A DNA stretch of 64,000 nt from Shewanella livingstonensis. Its GTDB lineage: Bacteria; Pseudomonadota; Gammaproteobacteria; Enterobacterales; Shewanellaceae. Below, piece by piece: positions 10,407-18,931 of the stretch (the stretch's first letter is position 1; every line of letters begins with the position of its first letter). A program made the translations under genes and the position numbers. The DNA is taken from the NCBI RefSeq assembly GCF_003855395.1, contig NZ_CP034015.1:4226001-4290000 (forward strand), in the 5' to 3' direction. Under the pieces are notes generated by a model that was not told where the DNA came from, made no database searches, and was given only the letters and a program-made list of their open reading frames with translations.

Positions 10407-10820
10407 ATGATAAAGCATATTCTCGGCGCCGCGGTTATATTTTTAGGCCTTAGTGCTTGTCAAAACCACACTCAAATTGTCTCAAATGAACAATTAATTG
10501 GTACTTGGCATGTAGACGTCGTTCTCGACACTCCGACGGTTAATAATAGTCCAGCAAATTTAACTTTTGCACCAAACGGTGAGCTAACCGGTAATAATAG
10601 CTGTAATCAGTTTTTTGGTCGTTACGCTCAGCAAGGTAACTTGCTACAACTTGCACCATCAGGTACCACCATGAAAGCCTGCGTTGATAGTTTGATGACC
10701 CAAGAAACCGAACTGATGCAGGCTATTTCATTAGTACAGCAAGTTGATTTTTCAAAAGGAAAACTCAATCTATTGTCTATAAATGGTGATACGCTACTGG
10801 TTCTGACAAAACAATCGTAG
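10407..10820 (+). CDS. META domain lipoprotein
   Basis: The 137-residue precursor has a short signal ending in the lipobox LSAC (Cys at about residue 18), so the mature protein should be membrane-anchored. The rest has the META/HslJ domain pattern: LIGTWHVDVV, then LTFAPNGELTGNNSCNQFFGRYAQ and a second-strand segment with the paired cysteine (MKACVDSLMTQE). META proteins are linked to stress or heat-resistance in E. coli (HslJ); the role here is unknown. The gene stands alone and its stop lies 10 bp before a MITE-like element. Confidence 0.85.
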   Translation: MIKHILGAAVIFLGLSACQNHTQIVSNEQLIGTWHVDVVLDTPTVNNSPANLTFAPNGELTGNNSCNQFFGRYAQQGNLLQLAPSGTTMKACVDSLMTQETELMQAISLVQQVDFSKGKLNLLSINGDTLLVLTKQS

Positions 10821-10829
10821 CCGATATCC

Positions 10830-11096
10830 TAGGGCCTGTTGATCTTTGCTGGTTGAATTTTGTTCGAGTTAAAAACGTTTTAATCAAGGCGAATGGATTG
10901 ATGCCTAGTCATCTAAGCAAAATGCATTCAACAAAGAGTAAAACGTTTTTAGCCGAACCCTTCGGGCAGCGTTTGTTGGCCATTTTTACTGTGTTATCGA
11001 CTTTTTATGTAGAATAACTACACCTCAAAGTCTCTGCCTTGTACAAATGGCCAACAATTCGCTGCAAAAATAACCTTGAAAGATCAACAGGCCCTA
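10830..11096. mobile_element. MITE-like element with 18-bp terminal inverted repeats
   Basis: The ends are perfect 18-bp inverted repeats (10830-10847, TAGGGCCTGTTGATCTTT, and 11079-11096). The outermost bases read TA on both sides, so the element may be about 263 bp flanked by a TA duplication. Inside are two further inverted pairs: AAAAACGTTTTA near 10872 with TAAAACGTTTTT near 10940, and TTGGCCATTT near 10976 with AAATGGCCAA near 11046. It has no coding capacity. It lies between the META lipoprotein gene and the argR promoter. No transposase is present in the window. Confidence 0.75.
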
Positions 11097-11162
11097 ATAT
11101 CCATCATTTAAATGGGTCCTAGGAACAGCCACTTGTGTCAGCTTAAGGTTCCACTATAAAAA

Positions 11163-11176
11163 TGAATTTTTATTCA
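11163..11176 (+). promoter_or_regulatory. ARG box upstream of argR
   Basis: TGAATTTTTATTCA fits the ArgR operator core TGAATWWWWATTCA perfectly. It lies 89-102 bp before the argR start and just upstream of a candidate promoter. A second box at the usual 3-bp spacing is weak. Autorepression of argR is established in E. coli. Confidence 0.8.
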
Positions 11177-11193
11177 GCAAATCTGATTCTTTC

Positions 11194-11222
11194 TTGACTT
11201 AATCAGTCAATCTATTCAAAAT
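11194..11222 (+). promoter_or_regulatory. Candidate sigma-70 promoter of argR
   Basis: TTGACT and CAAAAT separated by 17 bp fit -35 and -10 elements, with argR 42 bp further on. The -10 is a modest match. Confidence 0.45.
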
Positions 11223-11264
11223 GTGCTAGATTTTTGAATAACAACTATAAGATGAATAATCACT

Positions 11265-11735
11265 ATGCCAGCGACAAGAAATCAGGATGAGCTCGTACGC
11301 ACTTTTAAAGCGATTCTGAAAGAAGAACGTTTTGGAAGCCAAAGCGAGATTGTTAATGCGCTTCAAGCCGAAGGATTCGGTAATATTAATCAATCTAAAG
11401 TATCACGCATGCTCAGCAAATTTGGTGCTGTACGAACTCGTAACGCTAAGCAAGAGATGGTGTATTGTCTCCCAGCCGAGCTTGGAGTACCTACTGCGGG
11501 TAGCCCAGTTAAAAATTTAGTACTCGATGTTGATCATAACCAAGCAATGATCGTGGTAAGAACCAGCCCAGGTGCAGCACAATTAATTGCACGTTTGCTC
11601 GATTCAATAGGCAAACCAGAAGGGATATTAGGTACCATTGCAGGCGATGACACAATTTTTATCTGTCCAGCAAGTATAAAAACGATCGATGAGACTTTAG
11701 AGACTGTTAGATCTTTATTCAATTATAGTGAATAA
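11265..11735 (+). CDS. argR: Arginine repressor
   Basis: The 156-residue hexameric repressor binds ARG boxes when loaded with L-arginine and controls arginine biosynthesis. The N-terminal winged helix ([20 protein letters not shown], then [20 protein letters not shown]) and the C-terminal arginine-binding and oligomerisation domain with [10 protein letters not shown] (near residue 128) are both intact, and the length equals E. coli ArgR (156). In many gammaproteobacteria argR is adjacent to mdh; here the upstream neighbours are instead a MITE-like element and a META lipoprotein gene, suggesting local rearrangement. The ARG box upstream implies autoregulation. Confidence 0.97.
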   Translation: MPATRNQDELVRTFKAILKEERFGSQSEIVNALQAEGFGNINQSKVSRMLSKFGAVRTRNAKQEMVYCLPAELGVPTAGSPVKNLVLDVDHNQAMIVVRTSPGAAQLIARLLDSIGKPEGILGTIAGDDTIFICPASIKTIDETLETVRSLFNYSE

Positions 11736-11749
11736 CAAACCATTAAATA

Positions 11750-11779
11750 AAAAAGCAATGCCATGGCATTGCTTTTTAT
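11750..11779. terminator. Bidirectional terminator between argR and the DyP peroxidase gene
   Basis: AAAAGCAATGCC pairs with GGCATTGCTTTT around a 2-nt core, with A runs to the left and T runs to the right. It can serve both convergent genes. Confidence 0.8.
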
Positions 11780-11795
11780 TATCTAAAATTAACGA

Positions 11796-12749
11796 TTACA
11801 CATCATCAAATTGAGTTAAAAAATCCAGTGATGGGACAAAGAATGACGATCCGGTCAGCGCTTTGGTAAACTGCATTAAATGATCATGATTTCCATGACC
11901 ATCACCATGCACCATACTGCGGAGCATTTGTTCAAAATGCTCCGGAGTGCGACACACTGAAATAAACATCAAACCTTGTTCTCTAATCGAACCATATGGC
12001 ATGCTTTGACGTAAAATTTCTAATGTATTACCCTGTGGATCCTTTAAGTTGACTCGCTTAGTATGGCTGGTTAATGGCTTATCTTCTGATTCATACTCAA
12101 TATCATCAACCTTAGTTCGACCAAAAATATCTTCTTGTTTTTTAAGCGGTAAACGATGCCACTTACTTAAGTTATGCATATATTTTTGGACATGAACATA
12201 GCTACCAGAGACAAAGTCTTCATCCTCATCTCCCACAAGCGCAACCTGCTGACGCTGGCGTCCCTTAGGATTTTCAGTTCCATCAACAAAACCGGTTAAA
12301 TCGCGGCTGTCCATAAAACGAAAACCACGCTCTTCATCGACTAGCTCAACCAAATCTTCAAACATTTGATTAATTTCATTAGCGACAAGATGCAAAATAT
12401 CATAACGATCACAACGGATATGGACAAAAAGATCATATTCCATTGCTGGAGCATCTCGATTACCTTCATTCATAGCCGGGAAAGGTTTTAAGAGTGCTGG
12501 GCGTGCTTCAGGATAAAAGGTATCCCAAAAGTTAGCCCCAATACCCAAAAAGCCATTAAAAGCACTGTCGGCATATTGATCCGTGAGTTCGTAAATGTAT
12601 TGCGCTACATTAGCAATAGATGGACGTAACTGATCTTCAACACCGTCATTGGCATTAAACATCAAGTATACACTGTGTAAATTCCCTTCTGCGCAAATCC
12701 CTAACTGTTCACGAGGCATAGCTTGGTTACCCATATTAACTTGATCCAC
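11796..12749 (-). CDS. DyP-type haem peroxidase (YfeX-like)
   Basis: A 317-residue dye-decolorising peroxidase. The family signature appears as TGFVDGTENPKGR near residue 150, with the catalytic Asp in GFVDG. The conserved distal Arg region is PYGSIREQGLMFISVCR near residue 255, and the region SYVHVQKYMHNLSKWHRLP contains the candidate proximal His. There is no Tat or Sec signal, so it should be cytoplasmic, like YfeX. These enzymes use H2O2 to oxidise porphyrinogens or dyes; the physiological substrate is unclear. The nearby ferric transporter is compatible with an iron or haem context, but that is inference. Confidence 0.9.
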   Translation of the reverse strand: MDQVNMGNQAMPREQLGICAEGNLHSVYLMFNANDGVEDQLRPSIANVAQYIYELTDQYADSAFNGFLGIGANFWDTFYPEARPALLKPFPAMNEGNRDAPAMEYDLFVHIRCDRYDILHLVANEINQMFEDLVELVDEERGFRFMDSRDLTGFVDGTENPKGRQRQQVALVGDEDEDFVSGSYVHVQKYMHNLSKWHRLPLKKQEDIFGRTKVDDIEYESEDKPLTSHTKRVNLKDPQGNTLEILRQSMPYGSIREQGLMFISVCRTPEHFEQMLRSMVHGDGHGNHDHLMQFTKALTGSSFFVPSLDFLTQFDDV

Positions 12750-13076
12750 CTTAATACTAAATGTCGGCCTAAATGATAATAATTTAACGCATTAATGTTA
12801 TTAGCGAGTGATTAACATCTCTGATTAATTTAACTCATTATTAACTAGCAAAGAGCTTAACTTAATCAACGGTAAATTACTTGAAGTGTACTCACATTTA
12901 GTCTATTTGTAATACCCATTATACTCATATTAGTCAGATAACAGCTTGATCATTCATTATAATCGTTAACGAACCTCAACTTAGGCAAAAGGATAGAATA
13001 AGTAAGCCGACGTTATTTACAGGCTTAAAAATTTACTTATCTGGTATCAAGCTGATGATTTTAAGTACAAGCGGCC
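12750..13076. other. Intergenic region without a gene
   Basis: An AT-rich stretch between the DyP gene start and the structured region near fbpC. It includes a near-copy (12911-12930) of the TAATACCCATTATA string also seen at 6661. No credible coding frame was found. Confidence 0.4.
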
Positions 13077-13180
13077 ATCGATTATATTCGATGGGTTAAT
13101 CGCGGATTGCTGCAAGTTACCTCCCCATTTTGCGATAAAATGACGATTTGGTAACCGTAAATTATCTCAAGCGGAGGTAA
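13077..13180 (+). other. Structured leader-like region with a masked Shine-Dalgarno
   Basis: Read on the plus strand, CCATCGA at 13077-13083 pairs with TCGATGG at 13090-13096. AAGTTACCTCC at 13114-13124 pairs with GGAGGTAAATT at 13173-13183 (10 of 11), and a small ATTTT/AAAAT hairpin lies between. The second pairing would cover the strong GGAGGT that precedes an 11-codon frame at 13187. It matches no riboswitch class I can recognise. Confidence 0.45.
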
Positions 13181-13186
13181 ATTATT

Positions 13187-13222
13187 ATGCCTAACACTGT
13201 AGACGGCCTCAGCCACTTTTAA
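13187..13222 (+). CDS. Possible 11-residue leader peptide
   Basis: ATG at 13187 follows an excellent GGAGGT (13173-13178) at 8 nt spacing and encodes MPNTVDGLSHF then TAA. The stop overlaps the last codon of fbpC on the other strand. No downstream plus-strand gene exists for more than 5 kb, so a classical attenuator role is not supported. It may be a remnant of a lost gene start or a true small peptide. The protein itself gives no functional hint. Confidence 0.3.
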   Translation: MPNTVDGLSHF

Positions 13223-14250
13223 CTAAAAATGACCAGTGGGTGTGCAGCAATACTAATATCAACTTGTTGACCTGAGATTAATGTTGTTGATTGACTACTA
13301 ACATCCAAAATGACACCGCCTATTTGAACCTGATAATGGCATACCGTACCAAGAAAATGCCTTTGAACAATACACCCACGGCCATTAATACTAGGATAAA
13401 TTTCAATTTGTTGCGGTCTTAATAATAACTGCCCTTGGCTACCAATGGGCAAAAATAATTCTTCAGTGCTACTTAGGTGGCCCAAAGCATACTGCACTTG
13501 ATGACTAGAAGTGACCACAATAGGTAAATAATTACCGGCTCCTAAAAAATCGGCAACGTAGCGATCTCTTGGCGCGCGGTATAACGCTTCGGCTTCGCCG
13601 TGCTGAATAATGGCGCCATCTTTAAATAAAGCCAGTTTATCTGCAAACACAAATGCTTCATCTTTACTGTGAGTCACAAACACAGCGCTAACATTACGTT
13701 GTTTTAATATGGCGCGAATTTCTAACATCATATCGTTACGGACTTGCGCATCGATATTAGAAAACGGTTCGTCTAACAATAATAATTCTGGCTGATATGC
13801 CAATGCACGCGCAATCGACACTCGTTGCTGTTGACCACCAGATAATTCATGCGGATAACGCGATGCTAATCCGGTTAATTTAACCAGCTCGAGCATTTCT
13901 TCTAATCGAGCTAACCGCACAGTACGATTGAGTTCATTTACCCCAAATAAGATATTGTCTGCCACAGTTAAATGCGGAAATAAGGCATAATCTTGAAATA
14001 TCATCCCTATACCACGCTGCTCACTCGCAACAAACACACCATCACCACTCAACGTTTGCCCATTGATACTGATGCTACCTTGACTAATGGCTTGTAAACC
14101 CGCAATCGCACGCAGTAGTGTGGTCTTGCCGCAACCGCTGGGGCCTAATAATGCGACAATTTCACCTTGTGCCAGGGTAAGATCTAAATGGCGCAACACC
14201 ACTTGACCGTCATAATCACTACACACATTTTCAATGGTTAAGGTTGACAT
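13219..14250 (-). CDS. fbpC: Ferric iron ABC transporter, ATP-binding subunit
   Basis: The 343-residue ATPase energises import of ferric ion from the periplasm. It has Walker A LLGPSGCGKTTLLRA (near residue 35), the signature LSGGQQQRVSIARAL (near residue 138), Walker B LLLLDEPFSN and the H-loop VFVTHSKDEA, followed by a roughly 100-residue C-terminal TOBE-like regulatory region typical of FbpC/AfuC. It starts 2 nt after the fbpB stop, indicating translational coupling. Polyamine or other CUT1-like importers are alternatives for the ATPase alone; the partner genes make iron the best call. Confidence 0.9.
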   Translation of the reverse strand: MSTLTIENVCSDYDGQVVLRHLDLTLAQGEIVALLGPSGCGKTTLLRAIAGLQAISQGSISINGQTLSGDGVFVASEQRGIGMIFQDYALFPHLTVADNILFGVNELNRTVRLARLEEMLELVKLTGLASRYPHELSGGQQQRVSIARALAYQPELLLLDEPFSNIDAQVRNDMMLEIRAILKQRNVSAVFVTHSKDEAFVFADKLALFKDGAIIQHGEAEALYRAPRDRYVADFLGAGNYLPIVVTSSHQVQYALGHLSSTEELFLPIGSQGQLLLRPQQIEIYPSINGRGCIVQRHFLGTVCHYQVQIGGVILDVSSQSTTLISGQQVDISIAAHPLVIFS

Positions 14251-14252
14251 AA

Positions 14253-15884
14253 TTAGCCTTGTTGCTCCAATGAGCGATTAAGATAAATCAACGGAACAAG
14301 TCCTACTAAAACAATAACAATAGCGGCTAATGCACCATGCTCAAGCTTTTCATCTGAGACAAACTGAAATACATAAGTGGCTAGGTTTTCAAATCCGATC
14401 GGGCGCAACAATAACGCTGCGGGTAGCTCTTTCATGCTTTCAATAAACACCAACAATGCACCGGCAAAAATGCCTTTACGTAATAAAGGTAGATGCACTC
14501 GCCATAGTAGCTGACTAGGCGTTCGTCCTAGAGTAATACATGCCATATCCAAAGAAGGAGAAATACGTTTGTAGCTGTTCTCTAGGCTGCCGATAGATAT
14601 TGCAATAAATCGAACACAAAAAGCAAAAACCAGTGCAAACACGCTGCCGGTCAACAACAGACCTGGCCCACGCTCACCCAGCCAATCGTAAACATCATTA
14701 ATTGCAAAGTCGATAAATGTCAGTGGCACCAAAACACCAATCGCCAGCACGGTGCCGGGTAAGGCATAACCGGTACTACTGAGTCTAGATGGAAGATGAT
14801 CACTTTTACGCGGACTGACGCGGCGTACAAACATCAGTATCAGTGATAACACCATACACACACCACTGACGATAGCGGCAATGTATAAACTATTTAGACT
14901 GTATTGCCAAAAACGCACATCCCAACTCACGTTAAAATAATCAATAGCATAAGCACATAACACCATAAAGGGCAGTAAGAAGGCCATAAACAACAATAAG
15001 GAGCAATAGCTTAAAGCAACCCAAGCTTTGGTTGATGACAGTACATATCGGTCTGCTTCATTCAGAATTGATTGTTTTTGAAATAATTGTTGTTTACGAC
15101 GAGCAAACCGTTCAACACCAACCATAGAAAAAACCACCAGTAGCATAATAGCTGACAACTTTGCCGCTGCCGTTAAACTGCCATAGCCAAGCCAGGTATC
15201 GTAAACAGCAGTAGTTAATGTTGGCACTGCAAAATAGCTTACAGTAGCAAAGTCTGCTGCGGTTTCCATTGCCACAAGTGCGACACCTACGGCTAAAGCC
15301 GGTCTTGCCATGGGTAATGCCAGCCGCCAAAAACTGCGCCAAGGACTACAGCCCATTACGCGGGAGGCATACAACAAACTTGAAGATTGCTCCATAAAAG
15401 CGGTGCGCGCTAATAAATAAATATAAGGAAATAAGACTAACGACAATATTATTGCTGCGCCGCCAAGACTTCGTATTGCGGGGAAATAATAGTCATGGGG
15501 TGATTGCCATTCAAACCAAGCCCTTAGCGTGCGTTGCACCGGGCCAGCATAGTCGAGCATATCAGTATAAACATAAGCCACAATATAAGCTGGCATGGCT
15601 AATGGAAGCAATAATAGCCATTGAAAGTAACGTCGAAAAGGAAAATCACAACGGGCAATTAACCATGCAGCAGGAATAGCTAATAATAGAGAGCCAAGCC
15701 CAACGAACAACATCAATAATAAGCTATTAGCGATGTATGTCGGCAGTACTGTATTGAACAAATGGCTGAATACAGCTTGATCAGGAAGAGTGGATTGCAC
15801 TATTAAGGCAATCAGCGGCAAGATTAATATCGCCGCAATAAAATAACCAGCAAGCGACCAGCTTCTGGTTAAACCTAAAATCAT
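14253..15884 (-). CDS. fbpB: Ferric iron ABC transporter, fused permease
   Basis: A 543-residue inner-membrane protein with two homologous permease halves, about 12 hydrophobic segments, as in FbpB/SfuB. Each half has an EAA-type loop for ATPase contact: ASRVMGCSPWRSFWRLALPMARPAL near residue 180 and ACITLGRTPSQLLWRVHLPLL near residue 450. It lies between fbpA (102 bp upstream) and fbpC (2-nt gap), so fbpABC is one operon on the minus strand. Confidence 0.92.
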   Translation of the reverse strand: MILGLTRSWSLAGYFIAAILILPLIALIVQSTLPDQAVFSHLFNTVLPTYIANSLLLMLFVGLGSLLLAIPAAWLIARCDFPFRRYFQWLLLLPLAMPAYIVAYVYTDMLDYAGPVQRTLRAWFEWQSPHDYYFPAIRSLGGAAIILSLVLFPYIYLLARTAFMEQSSSLLYASRVMGCSPWRSFWRLALPMARPALAVGVALVAMETAADFATVSYFAVPTLTTAVYDTWLGYGSLTAAAKLSAIMLLVVFSMVGVERFARRKQQLFQKQSILNEADRYVLSSTKAWVALSYCSLLLFMAFLLPFMVLCAYAIDYFNVSWDVRFWQYSLNSLYIAAIVSGVCMVLSLILMFVRRVSPRKSDHLPSRLSSTGYALPGTVLAIGVLVPLTFIDFAINDVYDWLGERGPGLLLTGSVFALVFAFCVRFIAISIGSLENSYKRISPSLDMACITLGRTPSQLLWRVHLPLLRKGIFAGALLVFIESMKELPAALLLRPIGFENLATYVFQFVSDEKLEHGALAAIVIVLVGLVPLIYLNRSLEQQG

Positions 15885-15986
15885 AAATAATACCGAGTTA
15901 ACTCAGCGCACTAAACATCGTGATTAATATAATCAATAAAATCGAGATAATTCACCGTGCGCTGGTAATGTTTAAATAAGCTTCAA

Positions 15987-16994
15987 TTAAAGATCAAATT
16001 TTACTTCGTCTAGTAATTTTACTGCATCTTGATGATATTCAGCTAACTTATAGATAGGTAGGCTATCTGCTTTAAAATCACCCCATGATGCAACTAATTC
16101 AGACGGTGCCACATCTGCCTTAACCGGATATTCCATATTCACTTCAGAATACATTTTTTGTGCCATATCAGAGGTTAGGAATTCCATTAACTTAACTGCA
16201 TTGTCTTTATGCGGAGCATGTTTGGCTAATGCCATACCAGATACGTTGACATGAGCTCCACGGTTCTTTTGATTAGGAAAATTAATTTCCACCGCTTGCG
16301 CCCAGCTTTTTTGGTTTTTATCCATCAGCATGTTGCCGTAGTAATAACTGTTACCGATAGCAATATCACACATGCCTTCTTTAACCGCTAATACTTGATC
16401 ACGGTCGTTACCTTGAGGCTTGCGAGCTAAATTAGCTTTGACCCCTTGTAACCAGGTTTTCGTTTTCGCTTCACCGTCATGAGCAATCATAGACGCCACT
16501 AATGCTACATTATAAGGATGTTTACCACTGCGAGTACAAATTTTGCCTTTGTATTCTGTTGAGGCTAAATCTTCGTAATCAATATCAATTTTACCGGTGC
16601 GATCTTTGGAAGAATATAGATTCCGAACGCGCATCGTCAGTGCATACCAGTTGTGTTGCAGAGAGCGATATTGAGGCGGAATATTATTGTTAATAACATT
16701 GCTTTCAACTGGAGAAACAAGATCTTTATCCACCAACTCCATTAAGCGAGAGAAATCTGATGTTAACACCACGTCAGCAGGAGATAAGCGACCTTCTCGT
16801 GCCATACGTTCTGCTATACCATCTTTAGCAAATACAATATTAACGTCAACACCACTTTGTTCGGTAAATTTTTCCAGAATAGGTTCAATCAGAAAGGCTT
16901 GGCGATAAGAATAAACCGTTAGTGCATCTGCTGCAGTGACAGAAGAAGCCACACAAGCCAAACTTAATAATGCGACACTTTTTAGCAATTTCAT
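15987..16994 (-). CDS. fbpA: Ferric iron-binding periplasmic protein
   Basis: The frame is open to 17081, but the ATG at 16994 gives a clean Sec signal (MKLLKSVALLSLACVASSVTA, cut before ADALTVYSYR), 335 residues in all, with AGGGAG about 10 nt upstream. The longer start would place 29 charged residues before the signal and would cover the Fur-like site. The mature protein opens like transferrin-type ferric-binding proteins and has the consecutive tyrosines in GNSYYYGNML near residue 225 that ligate Fe3+ in FbpA. It delivers ferric ion to FbpB/FbpC. Confidence 0.93.
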   Translation of the reverse strand: MKLLKSVALLSLACVASSVTAADALTVYSYRQAFLIEPILEKFTEQSGVDVNIVFAKDGIAERMAREGRLSPADVVLTSDFSRLMELVDKDLVSPVESNVINNNIPPQYRSLQHNWYALTMRVRNLYSSKDRTGKIDIDYEDLASTEYKGKICTRSGKHPYNVALVASMIAHDGEAKTKTWLQGVKANLARKPQGNDRDQVLAVKEGMCDIAIGNSYYYGNMLMDKNQKSWAQAVEINFPNQKNRGAHVNVSGMALAKHAPHKDNAVKLMEFLTSDMAQKMYSEVNMEYPVKADVAPSELVASWGDFKADSLPIYKLAEYHQDAVKLLDEVKFDL

Positions 16995-17039
16995 TAATCT
17001 ACGCTCCCTAATTGAAACAATATTCCGCCGCCACCGACG

Positions 17040-17062
17040 CAATTGATAATAGTTATCAATTG
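17040..17062 (-). promoter_or_regulatory. Fur-box-like palindrome upstream of fbpA
   Basis: A perfect 10-3-10 palindrome (arms CAATTGATAA and TTATCAATTG) contains TGATAATAGTTATCA, one base off the 7-1-7 Fur core TGATAATNATTATCA. It lies 46-68 bp upstream of the chosen fbpA start, where it would overlap the promoter. Iron repression through Fur is the known mode for fbpABC; here it is inferred. Confidence 0.85.
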
Positions 17063-17208
17063 CGATAGGGTAAGTGATCATATCAAAAGGAGCAAGTGCT
17101 GTTTTATTTGCAACGCTAAAGACGTAATACTTAACGTAGCCATTAGCATATTGTCAGTCAATGTGGCGAGCTGGCGCAACCATTGCTGTATTGCGATTCA
17201 CTAGGCTA

Positions 17209-17958
17209 TTACCAGTATTTTTCAACGGTTATTTGCCCAGGTGCTCGTCGAAGGTTTTTTACCAAGCCTTTTTCGACTAACGCTGTTTGAGCATCCGTTA
17301 TCATCCCTGGATTACCACAGATCATGACTTGGGAATGTTCGGCATTAATCCCTAACCCCGCCTTCTGTTCAATTAATCCACTGCTAATACCGTCAGGAAT
17401 ACGACATGATAAACCTTCGGGATAATCTTCACGGGTCACAATCGGAATAAATACAAACTGCTGTGGATGTTGTTCAATAAACTGCTTAATCGTGTCCAAA
17501 TAAGCAAGATCTTCGCCAAGACGGACACCATAAACGAGTACAACCTTTTCAAAACGTTGCCAAGGCTCATCGGTTGCCAACATAGAGATAAAAGGGCCAA
17601 CTGCAGTGCCAGTAGCAAAGAACCACAAATGCTTACCCTGCAATGCACCTTTGGGCACTTCATCTAGGGTCATAAACCCTGCTGCTTTGGGCGTTACTTC
17701 AATGCTGTCCCCTGGGTTTAATGCTTTTAAATCTGGAGATAACTGTCCATCCTCAACCGCCACAGCTAATACTTCTACATAGTCGCAACCTGGCGGATTA
17801 ACCAATGAGTATGCTCTAGCAACACGCTTGTCATCTCGCATCTGACTGAGCTTAATAAACTGACCTGCGATAAAAGGTTCAACATCGGTTTTGATACGTA
17901 ATGAAAATAATTTTTCATTCCAATCAATACGTTCAATTACTTTACCCGTTGTCCACAT
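17209..17958 (-). CDS. fpr: Ferredoxin/flavodoxin-NADP+ reductase
   Basis: A 249-residue FAD enzyme that moves electrons between NADPH and ferredoxin or flavodoxin. The start at 17958 (MWTTGKVIERIDWNEKLF) is chosen over 17991 because it matches the family N-terminus and has AAAGGA about 10 nt upstream. RAYSLVNPPG near residue 50 is the FAD-binding RxYS motif, FFATGTAVGPFISML near residue 110 the NADP-binding loop, VMICGNPGMITD the late NADP motif, and the C-terminal VEKYW has the expected terminal Trp. It is encoded 43 bp downstream of the DUF5610-like gene and before the iron transporter, all on the minus strand. Confidence 0.93.
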   Translation of the reverse strand: MWTTGKVIERIDWNEKLFSLRIKTDVEPFIAGQFIKLSQMRDDKRVARAYSLVNPPGCDYVEVLAVAVEDGQLSPDLKALNPGDSIEVTPKAAGFMTLDEVPKGALQGKHLWFFATGTAVGPFISMLATDEPWQRFEKVVLVYGVRLGEDLAYLDTIKQFIEQHPQQFVFIPIVTREDYPEGLSCRIPDGISSGLIEQKAGLGINAEHSQVMICGNPGMITDAQTALVEKGLVKNLRRAPGQITVEKYW

Positions 17959-18001
17959 AGTCACTATCCTTTCACTGAAAGCCAATCTCAATCATAAAAG
18001 A

Positions 18002-18634
18002 CTAAGTAGCTTGAGTCACGCTTTGTGATTCATCTTTAGGTAACTTATCTTGCCTAAATTGCGCTAATCCTTGCTGTATCAACTCGTATGTTTTATCAAC
18101 ACCAGCAGCAATATCACCCTCTAATACTTTTAAACCCGACAATATATCGCTAGCCTCTTTAAAACCTTGATCAATGGCGCCGCCAATTTTCAACATAAAA
18201 CTATCGACTTGTTCATCTAGCCCCATAGATTTATTTTGTTGTTGATGAGTAGAGAAAAACTTTGTTGCAAAGCTAACAATACGATCTGCAGTTGCTTCAG
18301 GTGAGTAATCAACCCCGCTATCAACACTCTTTTGAACCGAGTTTTCTCCCAGAGTAGGTGCAAGTTCTTCGTTAATGGCTTCAATCGCAGCGCGATAAAG
18401 TAATGCCATTGATTTGTCGCCAGCAGCAATACTCACTTCTTCTTGTGCAGCCAGAATAGTATTGTTCATCATTTGACGGCTAAGTTGGCTGATAGATACT
18501 TTAGTTGAGCTATTCACTGCTGAGCTCGTATTATTAGCCCCTGTTTGAGTTGATGAATTGGCTGCACTAATTGAATCGCCTTTGTTTTCTCGGGCGGTGG
18601 TCACATTAGGTGAAATGGCACTTTTAATATCCAT
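18002..18634 (-). CDS. DUF5610-like hypothetical protein
   Basis: The 210-residue protein has a Ser/Thr/Asn-rich N-terminal 50 residues, then a helical domain: VSISQLSRQMMNNTILAAQEEVSIAAGDKSMALLYR near residues 47-80, then EATADRIVSFATKFFSTHQQQN, and an acidic helical C-terminus. This pattern recalls the DUF5610 family seen in Shewanella and relatives; the match is from memory and its function is unknown. No signal peptide or membrane segment is seen. It precedes fpr by 43 bp and may be cotranscribed with it. Confidence 0.7.
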   Translation of the reverse strand: MDIKSAISPNVTTARENKGDSISAANSSTQTGANNTSSAVNSSTKVSISQLSRQMMNNTILAAQEEVSIAAGDKSMALLYRAAIEAINEELAPTLGENSVQKSVDSGVDYSPEATADRIVSFATKFFSTHQQQNKSMGLDEQVDSFMLKIGGAIDQGFKEASDILSGLKVLEGDIAAGVDKTYELIQQGLAQFRQDKLPKDESQSVTQAT

Positions 18635-18931
18635 AATAATTTCTTATTTAAAATGATAGATAGCCTAATTATCGACCAAAAAATGAATAGCTGAAGTCGT
18701 AACCGATAAATATCGCATTGACATCCTCACAAGCGTATCCGTAAATGAGCTACAACGACTAAAGAAAATCGTTTTATAGCAAGGCCAAAAATTTAACGAT
18801 ATAGTTAACCCGTATTTGATATTGCTAATACGCCTAGTTTATAAGATTACTTTACTATTGTTACCGGTATTGCTGTGACTAGATTATTCGCAATGAACCA
18901 AGCGTACTACATTCAATTTAAGGAGAAGAAT
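18635..18931. other. Divergent intergenic region
   Basis: About 300 AT-rich bases between the starts of the DUF5610-like gene and the glutamate-synthase-like gene. It presumably contains both promoters. No distinct operator, hairpin or small gene is apparent. Confidence 0.4.

Noticed and set aside
10821..11264. Possible broken transposase gene in the MITE-like region
   Set aside because: No frame of useful length and no DDE-type segment is present between the terminal repeats; the element is non-coding.
13077..13222. Known riboswitch (TPP, cobalamin, glycine or similar) near fbpC
   Set aside because: None of the conserved core sequences of these classes were seen, and no downstream gene exists on that strand; kept only as an unexplained structured region.
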